NCBI RefSeq assembly: GCF_014193695.1 | Contig: NZ_JACHZR010000008.1 | Coordinates: forward strand, 144,195 to 208,194 | Source: Rhizobium sp. BK316 | GTDB taxonomy: Bacteria > Pseudomonadota > Alphaproteobacteria > Rhizobiales > Rhizobiaceae | Length of the DNA stretch: 64,000 bases | Direction of reading: 5' to 3' | In this document: in pieces, positions 51,243 through 60,477 of the stretch | Numbering within the stretch: position 1 is the stretch's first letter | Layout: the number at the start of each line of letters is the position of its first letter | Notes under the pieces: model-generated | The model's input: only the letters and a program-made list of their open reading frames with translations | The model's database searches: none | What the model was told of the DNA's origin: nothing | Translations under genes and position numbers: made by a program

Positions 51243-54227
51243 TTAGCCGCCCAGCGCATCCTCGAGGAATGCGGCGAGCTGCGACAGATGCTTGGACATC
51301 AGGCCCGTTGCCGGCGAAGCGGCTGCGGGGCGACCCGTGTAACGAACGCGCTGGTACTTCGCATCGATATGGGCAAGCACCCATTCCAGATACGGGTCGA
51401 TGAACGACCATGCGCCCATGTTCTTCGGCTCTTCCTGGCACCAGACCATCTCGGCGTTGCGGAAGCGGGACAGCTCGTTGATGAGCGCCTTGGCCGGGAA
51501 CGGGTAGAGCTGTTCGATACGCAGCAGGTAGATGTCGTCGATGCCGCGCTTCTCGCGCTCTTCCAGGAGGTCGTAGTAGACCTTGCCGGTGCAGATGACG
51601 ACGCGACGGATCTTGGCATCCTTCTGCAGCTTGATCGGACCGTCCTTGATGACCTCCGCGTCGTCCCACAGGAGACGGTGGAAGGAGGATTCACCGGCCA
51701 TTTCGGCAAGCGTCGAAACCGCGCGCTTGTGGCGCAGCAGCGACTTCGGTGTCATCAGGATCAGCGGCTTGCGGAAGTCACGCTTCAGCTGGCGGCGCAG
51801 GATGTGGAAGTAGTTCGCCGGCGTCGTAACGTTGGCGACCTGCATGTTATCCTCAGCGCAGAGCTGGAGATAACGCTCCAGACGGGCGGACGAATGTTCC
51901 GGACCCTGGCCTTCATAGCCGTGCGGCAGCAAGCAGACGAGGCCAGACATGCGCAGCCACTTGCGTTCGCCAGACGAGATGAACTGGTCGAAAACGACCT
52001 GCGCACCGTTTGCGAAGTCGCCGAACTGGGCTTCCCAGAGCGTCAACGCATTCGGACGAGCGAGCGAATAGCCGTATTCGAAGCCGAGGACGGCTTCTTC
52101 CGAAAGCATCGAGTTGATGACTTCATAACGGGCCTGTGTCGGCGACAGGTTCGCAAGCGGAATGTAGCGCTCTTCAGTTTCCTGATCGTAGAGAACCGAA
52201 TGACGCTGCGAGAAGGTGCCACGTTCGCAATCCTGACCGGACAGGCGGATCTTGTGGCCCTCGACAACGAGCGCACCGAAAGCCAGCGCTTCGGCCATCG
52301 CCCAGTCGAGGCCTTCGCCGCTCTGGACCATGTTGGCGCGGTTTTCCATGAAACGCTGGATCGTGCGATGCGCATTGAATCCCGCCGGAATTTCCGACAG
52401 CTTGCGGCCGATATCCTTGAGCGTCTTCATCGGCACTGCGGTTTTGCCGCGGCGCTGTTCGTCAGCATTGTCAGCCGTGCGCAGGCCGGACCATTCGCCG
52501 TCCAGCCAGTCGGCCTTGTTCGGCTTGTAGTGCTGACCGGCTTCGAATTCCTGCTCGAGATGGGCGCGCCAGTCGGCCTTCATCTTTTCGACTTCGCCGT
52601 CGGTGAGCAGGCCTTCGCGGACGAGGCGGTCTGCATAGAGCTGCAGGACCGTCTTGTGGCCACGGATAACCTTGTACATCTTCGGCTGAGTGAAGGACGG
52701 CTCATCGCCTTCATTGTGGCCGTAGCGTCGATAGCAGAACATGTCGAGCACGACAGGTTTGTGGAACTTCATGCGGAATTCGGTCGCAACCTTGGCCGCA
52801 TAGACCACAGCTTCCGGATCGTCGCCATTGACATGCAGGATCGGCGCTTCGATCATCTTGGCAACGTCGGACGGATAGGGCGACGAGCGCGAGAAGGCCG
52901 GGTTCGTCGTGAAGCCGATCTGGTTGTTGATGATGACGTGCATCGTGCCGGCAACGCGGTGGCCGCGCAGACCGGAAAGACCGAGAATTTCGGCAATGAC
53001 GCCCTGGCCGGCAAAGGCCGCGTCGCCGTGAATCAGGAGCGGTAAAACCTTGGCGCGCTCCGACAGCGGGATGATGTCGCCGTCCCACACGGTGGCGCTC
53101 ATGTCCTGCTTGGCGCGCGCCTTGCCCATGACGACAGGGTCGACGATTTCGAGGTGCGACGGGTTTGCCGTCAGCGAGACGTGCACCTTGGTGCCGTCGA
53201 ATTCGCGGTCGGAGGAAGCACCCAGATGGTACTTCACGTCGCCGGAGCCTTCGACCTCGTCAGGTGCGTAGGAACCGCCCTTGAACTCATGGAAGATGGC
53301 GCGATGCGGCTTGCCCATGACCTGGGACAGCACGTTCAGGCGGCCGCGATGGGCCATGCCGAAGACGGCTTCCTTGAGGCCGAGAGAACCGCCACGCTTC
53401 AGGATCTGCTCAAGCGCCGGAATCAGCGATTCACCGCCGTCGAGGCCGAAGCGCTTGGTGCCCTTGAACTTGACGTCGAGAAACTGCTCATAACCTTCGG
53501 CTTCGACAAGCTTGGCGAGGATCGCCTTCTTACCTTCAGCCGAGAAAGCGACACCCTTGTCCGGACCTTCGATGCGTTCCTGGATCCATGCCTTTTCTTC
53601 CGGATTGGAGATGTGCATGAATTCGACGCCGAGGGTCGAGCAATAGGTGCGCTCGAGGATCTCGATCATCTCGCGAAGGGTCGCATATTCAAGGCCGAGC
53701 ACATTATCGATGAAGATCTTGCGATCGTAGTCGGCAGCCGTGAAGCCGTAATTTTCGGGTGAAAGCTCGTGATAGTCTTCGACCGCGGCAGCAATGCCGA
53801 GCGGATCGAGCTTGGCGTGCAGGTGGCCGCGCATGCGATAGGCGCGGATCATCATGATGGCGCGAACGGAATCGCGCGTCGCCTGCAGCACGTCGGCAGC
53901 GCCTGCCGGCTGACCGGCGGCCTCGGCCTTGGCCTTTACCTTGGTCTCGATGACCTTTTCGACGATGCCCCAGTCGCCATCGAGCGCTGAGACGAGATCG
54001 CCGCTTGCCTGCAACGGCCAGTTCTTCTTGCGCCAGGATGCCCCCTTGGCCGCCTTCTTCACATCAGCAGGATCGTCTTCCAGCGCCTTGAAGAAGGACC
54101 GCCACTGATCGTCGACCGAGTTGGGATCGTCTTCATAACGGGCGTAGAGCTGCTCGATATAGGCAGCATTGGCGCCATCCAGAAACGAGGTGATCTGAAA
54201 TTGCTCGTTGGCTTCTTGCCGTGCCAT
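51243..54227 (-). CDS. sucA: 2-oxoglutarate dehydrogenase E1
   Basis: A 994-residue thiamine pyrophosphate-dependent decarboxylase, first enzyme of the complex. N-terminal E2-contact (SFLDGANAAYIEQLYARYEDD), GMAHRGRLNVL, the TPP site HGDAAFAGQGVIAEILGLS with INNQIGFTT, and the C-terminal transketolase-like half (QFGDFANGAQVVFDQFISSG; HGYEGQGPEHSSARLER). ATG 54227 (MARQEANEQF) gives the normal length; the in-frame extension to 54326 covers the leader. The AGGAGG site is 25 bases from the ATG, separated by a hairpin (see the leader entry). Confidence 0.96.
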   Translation of the reverse strand: MARQEANEQFQITSFLDGANAAYIEQLYARYEDDPNSVDDQWRSFFKALEDDPADVKKAAKGASWRKKNWPLQASGDLVSALDGDWGIVEKVIETKVKAKAEAAGQPAGAADVLQATRDSVRAIMMIRAYRMRGHLHAKLDPLGIAAAVEDYHELSPENYGFTAADYDRKIFIDNVLGLEYATLREMIEILERTYCSTLGVEFMHISNPEEKAWIQERIEGPDKGVAFSAEGKKAILAKLVEAEGYEQFLDVKFKGTKRFGLDGGESLIPALEQILKRGGSLGLKEAVFGMAHRGRLNVLSQVMGKPHRAIFHEFKGGSYAPDEVEGSGDVKYHLGASSDREFDGTKVHVSLTANPSHLEIVDPVVMGKARAKQDMSATVWDGDIIPLSERAKVLPLLIHGDAAFAGQGVIAEILGLSGLRGHRVAGTMHVIINNQIGFTTNPAFSRSSPYPSDVAKMIEAPILHVNGDDPEAVVYAAKVATEFRMKFHKPVVLDMFCYRRYGHNEGDEPSFTQPKMYKVIRGHKTVLQLYADRLVREGLLTDGEVEKMKADWRAHLEQEFEAGQHYKPNKADWLDGEWSGLRTADNADEQRRGKTAVPMKTLKDIGRKLSEIPAGFNAHRTIQRFMENRANMVQSGEGLDWAMAEALAFGALVVEGHKIRLSGQDCERGTFSQRHSVLYDQETEERYIPLANLSPTQARYEVINSMLSEEAVLGFEYGYSLARPNALTLWEAQFGDFANGAQVVFDQFISSGERKWLRMSGLVCLLPHGYEGQGPEHSSARLERYLQLCAEDNMQVANVTTPANYFHILRRQLKRDFRKPLILMTPKSLLRHKRAVSTLAEMAGESSFHRLLWDDAEVIKDGPIKLQKDAKIRRVVICTGKVYYDLLEEREKRGIDDIYLLRIEQLYPFPAKALINELSRFRNAEMVWCQEEPKNMGAWSFIDPYLEWVLAHIDAKYQRVRYTGRPAAASPATGLMSKHLSQLAAFLEDALGG

Positions 54228-54395
54228 GGTGATATGCGGACGCTTCCGTCCGCCTCCTGACTTAGATGAATTTGCCGGCTTCATCGCCGGCTGCCGCATT
54301 CCGATTGCCGCCTGTCCGCGGCGCATCCGTATTTCGCAAATAGAAAGCCGGACGGAAGCTGGGATGCCCTCTTCCGTCCGGGTATATAAGTTGGT
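54228..54395 (-). promoter_or_regulatory. Structured sucD-sucA leader with hairpin-separated ribosome-binding site
   Basis: In leftward RNA this 168-base gap has, in order: hairpin I (54381-54348), CCGGACGGAAG pairing with CTTCCGTCCGG; GCCGGC/GCCGGC (54291-54274) or, instead, GATGAA/TTCATC (54285-54265); AGGAGG (54258-54253); and GCGGACG-GAAG-CGTCCGC (54253-54236), 8 bases before the ATG. The 3' arm of hairpin I can alternatively pair with CGGACGGAAG in the last hairpin. Folding the last hairpin brings the ribosome-binding site to normal distance. Function as a switch is inference. Confidence 0.6.
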
Positions 54396-55298
54396 TTAGC
54401 CCTTGAGGACTTCAACCAGCGTCTTGCCGAGGCGAGCTGGAGACGGCGACACCTTGATGCCTGCCGATTCCATCGCCGCGATCTTCGATTCAGCATCGCC
54501 CTTGCCACCGGAAACCACGGCACCGGCATGGCCCATGGTGCGGCCCTTCGGCGCGGTACGGCCAGCGATGAAGCCGGCCATCGGCTTCTTGCGGCCTTTC
54601 TTGGCCTCGTCCTTGAGGAACTGTGCCGCGTCCTCTTCAGCCGAGCCGCCGATTTCGCCGATCATGATGATCGAGGTCGTGGCTTCATCAGCGAGGAACA
54701 TTTCGAGCACGTCGATGAATTCGGTGCCCTTGACCGGGTCGCCACCGATGCCGACAGCCGTCGTCTGGCCGAGACCTTCGTTGGAGGTCTGGAAGACAGC
54801 TTCGTAGGTCAGCGTGCCCGAGCGGGAAACGATACCAACGGAACCCTTGCGGAAGATCGAGCCCGGCATGATGCCGATCTTGCATTCTTCCGGCGTCAGG
54901 ATGCCTGGGCAGTTCGGTCCGAGCAGGCGCGACTTGGAGCGCTCGAGGCGAGCCTTGACGCGCACCATGTCCATGACCGGGATACCTTCGGTAATGCAGG
55001 TGATGAAGGGGATCTCGGCGTCGATCGCCTCGATGATCGCATCGGCTGCACCTGCCGGCGGGACATAGATGACGGACGCGTTGGCGCCGGTCTTTTCCTT
55101 GCCTTCGGCAACGGTTGTGAAGATCGGCAGGCTTTCGCCTTTGGAGCCGGTCCAGGTTTCGCCGCCCTTCTTCGGGTGGATACCGCCGACCATCTGCGTG
55201 CCGTAGTAAGCAAGCGCCTGTTCGGTGTGGAATGTACCGGTCTTGCCGGTCAGACCCTGAACAAGGATCTTGGTGTCTTTGTTGACGAGAATAGACAT
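54396..55298 (-). CDS. sucD: Succinyl-CoA synthetase, alpha subunit
   Basis: A 300-residue subunit binding CoA in an N-terminal Rossmann domain (VQGLTGKTGTFHTEQAL) and carrying the phosphorylated His in GRTMGHAGAVVSGGKGDAE. IMIGEIGGSAEEDAAQF is also typical. Interconverts succinyl-CoA and succinate with nucleotide triphosphate formation. Follows sucC by 19 bases; the gap to sucA holds hairpins. Confidence 0.96.
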   Translation of the reverse strand: MSILVNKDTKILVQGLTGKTGTFHTEQALAYYGTQMVGGIHPKKGGETWTGSKGESLPIFTTVAEGKEKTGANASVIYVPPAGAADAIIEAIDAEIPFITCITEGIPVMDMVRVKARLERSKSRLLGPNCPGILTPEECKIGIMPGSIFRKGSVGIVSRSGTLTYEAVFQTSNEGLGQTTAVGIGGDPVKGTEFIDVLEMFLADEATTSIIMIGEIGGSAEEDAAQFLKDEAKKGRKKPMAGFIAGRTAPKGRTMGHAGAVVSGGKGDAESKIAAMESAGIKVSPSPARLGKTLVEVLKG

Positions 55299-55317
55299 TC
55301 TTTAAGATCCTTCAAAA

Positions 55318-56511
<1,194 letters not shown>

Positions 56512-56547
56512 GGGTTTGTCCCTATTTCGATTGCTTCAGCGCACCAA

Positions 56548-57510
56548 TTACTTGAGGGCGGGCGCGATGTTGATGCAGGCTTCGCAGAGACCGGCAACGG
56601 CGCCGACGGACTTGTCGAAGGCTTCCTTCTCGGTCTTGTTGAGGTCAATCTCGATGATGCGCTCGACGCCACCGGCACCAATGACGGTGGGAACGCCGAC
56701 ATACATGTCCTTGACGCCGTACTGGCCGGTAAGATGGGCGGCGCAAGGCAGAACGCGCTTCTTGTCCTTGAGGTAGGATTCAGCCATTTCGATCGCGGAA
56801 GCGGCTGGAGCGTAATAGGCAGAACCGGTCTTCAAGAGGCCGACGATTTCGGCGCCGCCGTCACGGGTGCGCTGAATGATCTCTTCGAGGCGCTCCTTGG
56901 TGACCCAGCCCATCGTCACGAGATCGGTCAGCGGAATGCCGCCAACCGTCGAGTAACGGGCGAGCGGCACCATCGTGTCGCCGTGACCGCCGAGAACGAA
57001 AGCCGTGACGTCCTGAACGGAAACGTTGAATTCCTTGGCGAGGAAAAGACGGAAGCGCGAGGAGTCGAGAACGCCGGCCATGCCGACGACCTTGTTAGCC
57101 GGAAGGCCGGAGAACTTCTGCAGCGCCCAGACCATGGCGTCGAGCGGGTTGGTGATGCAGATGACGAAAGCGTTCGGAGCATATTTCTTGATGCCGGCGC
57201 CGACCTGTTCCATGACCTTGAGGTTGATGCCGAGAAGGTCATCACGGCTCATGCCCGGCTTGCGCGGAACGCCGGCAGTGACGATGCAGACGTCAGCACC
57301 TTCGATCGCGGAATAGTCGCTGGCACCAGTCAGATTGGCGTCGAAGCCTTCGACGGGGGAGGACTGTGCGATGTCGAGACCCTTGCCCTGGGGGATGCCG
57401 TCAGCAATGTCGAAGAGGACGATGTCGCCCAACTCCTTCAGGCCGGCGAGATGCGCCAGCGTGCCACCAATCATGCCAGAACCGATGAGTGCGATCTTGT
57501 TACGCGCCAT
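56548..57510 (-). CDS. mdh: Malate dehydrogenase
   Basis: A 320-residue LDH-type malate dehydrogenase oxidising malate with NAD+. NAD motif IALIGSGMIGGTLAHLA, substrate loop TAGVPRKPGMSRDDLL (Arg), ITNPLDAMVWALQKFSG and catalytic His in VLGGHGDTMVPLARY. First gene of mdh-sucCD-sucA-yciI-sucB, so its promoter (57511-57684) probably drives the set. A CTTACGT dyad lies upstream. Confidence 0.96.
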   Translation of the reverse strand: MARNKIALIGSGMIGGTLAHLAGLKELGDIVLFDIADGIPQGKGLDIAQSSPVEGFDANLTGASDYSAIEGADVCIVTAGVPRKPGMSRDDLLGINLKVMEQVGAGIKKYAPNAFVICITNPLDAMVWALQKFSGLPANKVVGMAGVLDSSRFRLFLAKEFNVSVQDVTAFVLGGHGDTMVPLARYSTVGGIPLTDLVTMGWVTKERLEEIIQRTRDGGAEIVGLLKTGSAYYAPAASAIEMAESYLKDKKRVLPCAAHLTGQYGVKDMYVGVPTVIGAGGVERIIEIDLNKTEKEAFDKSVGAVAGLCEACINIAPALK

Positions 57511-57649
57511 TTCGCTTTTCCTTTGCGATCAAAATCCGTCGGGCGACGCGCGGGCATCGCCCAATGCCGCAATCGCATAGACCTAAAGCCAAAAAATGGC
57601 AATGCATTATTTTTGGTGCAGCAATTTCAATCGTTTAGATATTAAAATT

Positions 57650-57665
57650 CTTACGTAAACGTAAG
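57650..57665. promoter_or_regulatory. Palindrome upstream of mdh
   Basis: CTTACGTAAACGTAAG is a perfect 7-bp dyad with a two-base centre, 140-155 bases before the mdh ATG and 20 bases beyond the zapE stop. It resembles operators of MerR/LiuR-type and other dimeric regulators. A weak terminator for zapE is the alternative. Confidence 0.4.
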
Positions 57666-57684
57666 ATCAATTGTCACCAAAGTG

Positions 57685-58848
57685 TTACTCGGCAGCACGC
57701 CGTTCATGGTGCGCATTAAGATATTCGGCACTTCTCATTTCGAAAAGACGCGATGCCGTACGGTCGAATTCAAAGCCTTCTGTACCCCGTCTTCCGATGA
57801 GCAGATCCTCCGGCATGGCGGCAGCGGAAACGTAAAGACGGATGCCGTGATCGTAGAGCGTGTCGATCAGAATGATGAAGCGCTTGATCTGGTTTCGCTT
57901 TTCCGGACCGAGTAGCGGAACGTGATCCAGAAAGATCGTATCGAAGCGTTCGGAGATGGCCAGAAAATCGGCTGCACCCAACGGTTTATCGCAGAGATCG
58001 GCGAAGGAGAAACGCGCCATCCGATCGGCAGCGAGTGGTACATGGATTGCCCGGCCCTTCATGGGGATCTCCACAGGCTGCGCCTTGCGGCCATGCAGCG
58101 CCTGCGTCCACGAGGCATCCATCGCCATGTCGGTGCGCTCGTCGATTGGAACGAGATAGATTGGCTGGCTGTTCAGCTTTTCCATCCGGTAGTCAGTCGG
58201 AGAATCGAGCGTAACGATCTCGACATGCTTTTTGAGAAGCGTGACGAAGGGCACGAAGAGCCCGCGATTGAGGCCATCCTTATAGAGATTGTCGGGCTCG
58301 ACATTCGAGGTCGCCACCAGCACGCAACCGCGAGCGAAAAGCTCGGAAAACAGCCGCGACAGGATCATCGCATCGGCGATGTCGGTGACGGTGAATTCGT
58401 CGAAGCAGAGCAGTTCCGCTTCCTCGAAGAGCGCGGCGGCAACCGGGGGTATCGGATCGGCCTGTTTTGTCTCGCCGTTCTTCAGTTTCTGCCGATGGGC
58501 GGCGATGCGATTGTGCACATCAGCCATGAATTCGTGGAAATGCGCGCGCCGCTTTTTCCGGCAGGGCGCCAGCGCGAAGAACATGTCCATGAGCATCGTC
58601 TTGCCGCGCCCGACGCTGCCATGGATATAGAGACCTCTGATACCGGCCTCGGTCTTCTTCTTGGATGCGAACAGCCAGCCGAGCGCGCTGCTCTTGGCCG
58701 CCGGCCGCTTCTGCTTGAGGGAAGCGAGCACCCGATCGAGGCACTTGGCGACGCCCATCTGGGCGGAATCGACCTGCAACGTCCCCGAAGCTGTTAGCGA
58801 TTTGAGCTGCTCGATGACGCTGAGCGAATAGTCTGGCATTGGCTGCAT
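57685..58848 (-). CDS. zapE: AFG1-family ATPase, cell division protein ZapE
   Basis: A 387-residue AAA-type ATPase of the AFG1/LACE1/ZapE family. Walker A GSVGRGKTMLMDMF (about residue 77), Walker B LLCFDEFTVTDIADAMIL, sensor ATSNVEPDNLYKDGL, and FDTIFLDHVPLL. In E. coli it acts at the Z-ring; mitochondrial relatives handle respiratory complex proteins. Placement by mdh is a conserved rhizobial arrangement as I recall it. Confidence 0.93.
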   Translation of the reverse strand: MQPMPDYSLSVIEQLKSLTASGTLQVDSAQMGVAKCLDRVLASLKQKRPAAKSSALGWLFASKKKTEAGIRGLYIHGSVGRGKTMLMDMFFALAPCRKKRRAHFHEFMADVHNRIAAHRQKLKNGETKQADPIPPVAAALFEEAELLCFDEFTVTDIADAMILSRLFSELFARGCVLVATSNVEPDNLYKDGLNRGLFVPFVTLLKKHVEIVTLDSPTDYRMEKLNSQPIYLVPIDERTDMAMDASWTQALHGRKAQPVEIPMKGRAIHVPLAADRMARFSFADLCDKPLGAADFLAISERFDTIFLDHVPLLGPEKRNQIKRFIILIDTLYDHGIRLYVSAAAMPEDLLIGRRGTEGFEFDRTASRLFEMRSAEYLNAHHERRAAE

Positions 58849-58896
58849 GAGGGCTTGTCCGCCTATGCGTAACCGGCGGAACCCCGCCGGACTGGC

Positions 58897-59406
58897 TTAC
58901 CGGCTGAGGGTGATCGGCTGCCCGGTCGAGGTCTGGCCATTGAAGCTGTTGTCGGCAACCTTGTAGACGGAACCGATCTGGTTACCGCTGCGGTCTTTGA
59001 GCAGAATCTGTTTGCCAGAGACCTCCCAGGAGCCCATGGCTGTCAGTTCGCCAACGCAACCGCGGGTACCGCCGCGCGATCCGCTGCCGAGATTGGTGAG
59101 CGTTAGGAACATGTCGCAGGTGCCGTTGACACGCCAGCTGCCGACCATCGATTCCTTGGTGACATCAAGGGAGGCCGCGGGCGCAGCGCCACCCGGCTGA
59201 ACACCAGCCATCGGCGCCGTCGAGGTCGGGGCGGCAGGAAACTGGCCGGTCGGTGGAGGTAGCTGGCCACCCTGCACTGAGGGTACCGGCTGTGCGGTCA
59301 GTGGCGGAGGCGCACTGTTACTGCTGTAATCATATGAGGTGCGCTGGCATCCTGCCAAGGCCAGAGCGGCCGTTAAACCCGTCACCACATATCGCAACTG
59401 CATCAT
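58897..59406 (-). CDS. Omp19/Inh-family outer-membrane lipoprotein
   Basis: A 169-residue lipoprotein: lipobox LALAGC, a Pro/Gln-rich linker, and a C-terminal beta-barrel AprI/Inh protease-inhibitor domain (SMVGSWRVNGTCDMFLTL to the end GQTSTGQPITLSR), which closely resembles Brucella Omp19. Brucella Omp19 inhibits proteases and is an antigen. GGGAG lies four bases before the ATG at 59406 (the next ATG, 59403, is also possible). Confidence 0.88.
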   Translation of the reverse strand: MMQLRYVVTGLTAALALAGCQRTSYDYSSNSAPPPLTAQPVPSVQGGQLPPPTGQFPAAPTSTAPMAGVQPGGAAPAASLDVTKESMVGSWRVNGTCDMFLTLTNLGSGSRGGTRGCVGELTAMGSWEVSGKQILLKDRSGNQIGSVYKVADNSFNGQTSTGQPITLSR

Positions 59407-59682
59407 CAAGCTCCCGAATGTCCGCCTCAACCGCAGAGATATTTCAATTCTAGGTTCGAATTACCGTATTTCACTTTGGTTAATCAAGTCAGCACAATGC
59501 AAATCAGCCTTCGTGACACCTATGGCAAAGCCGGCACAATTCAACCCGACCGCTCGCCGGACTTCTTGCTGGTAAAATATGTCAGCAAGGTGTTGTGCCC
59601 GGGCGTCTCGTTCTTGATTAAGTTCGATCCGTTCGGCGAAGTCGAGATAACGCTCAATTGAATTCGATGGAAGTGTCGACGC

Positions 59683-60462
59683 TCACACGCGACGCTCGAC
59701 CATCATCTTCTTGATTTCGGCGATCGCCTTGGCCGGGTTCAGACCCTTCGGGCAGGTCTGCGCGCAGTTCATGATCGTGTGGCAACGATAGAGGCGGAAC
59801 GGATCCTCGAGATTGTCGAGCCGTTCGCCGGTCGCTTCATCTCTGGAGTCGATCAGCCAGCGATAGGCCTGCAGTAGCACGGCCGGGCCGAGATAGCGGT
59901 CGCCGTTCCACCAGTAGCTCGGACAGGAAGTCGAGCAGCAGGCGCAGAGGATGCACTCATAGAGGCCGTCGAGCTTCTGACGGTCCTCGTGGCTCTGCTT
60001 CCATTCCTTGGCGGGCGTCGGCGAAACCGTCTTCAGCCAGGGCTCGATCGAGCGATGCTGGGCGTAGAAGTTGCTGAGATCGGGAACCAGATCCTTGACC
60101 ACGGGCATATGCGGCAGCGGGTAGATCTTCACCGTGCCCTTGATGTCGTCCATGCCCTTGGTGCAGGCGAGCGTGTTCGTGCCGTCGATATTCATCGCGC
60201 AGGAACCGCAGATACCTTCACGACAGGAACGGCGCAGCGTCAGCGTCGGATCGATCTTGTTCTTGATGTAGAGGAGCGCATCGAGAACCATCGGCCCGCA
60301 ATCGTCGACATCCACGTAGAACGTGTCGATCGACGGGTTCTGGCCGTCATCCGGGCTCCAGCGATAGACGCGGAACTCGCGGGTGTTCTTGGCACCCGCC
60401 GGCTTCGGCCACACCTTGCCTTCGCGCATCTGGGAATTCTTGGGGAGAGCGAGTTCAACCAT
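59683..60462 (-). CDS. sdhB: Succinate dehydrogenase iron-sulfur subunit
   Basis: A 259-residue electron-transfer subunit. [2Fe-2S] Cys in SCREGICGSCAMNIDG, [4Fe-4S] in CILCACCSTSCPSYWW, [3Fe-4S] in CHTIMNCAQTCPKGLNP. Moves electrons from FAD of SdhA to ubiquinone. Last gene of sdhCDAB; faces the cytoplasm. Confidence 0.97.
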   Translation of the reverse strand: MVELALPKNSQMREGKVWPKPAGAKNTREFRVYRWSPDDGQNPSIDTFYVDVDDCGPMVLDALLYIKNKIDPTLTLRRSCREGICGSCAMNIDGTNTLACTKGMDDIKGTVKIYPLPHMPVVKDLVPDLSNFYAQHRSIEPWLKTVSPTPAKEWKQSHEDRQKLDGLYECILCACCSTSCPSYWWNGDRYLGPAVLLQAYRWLIDSRDEATGERLDNLEDPFRLYRCHTIMNCAQTCPKGLNPAKAIAEIKKMMVERRV

Positions 60463-60477
60463 GTCAGGTCCCTCTGA

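Noticed and set aside
59476..59661. A 61-codon rightward frame between the Omp19-like gene and sdhB
   Set aside because: It lies in otherwise empty DNA but lacks a Shine-Dalgarno and any recognised homology; a real small gene cannot be excluded.
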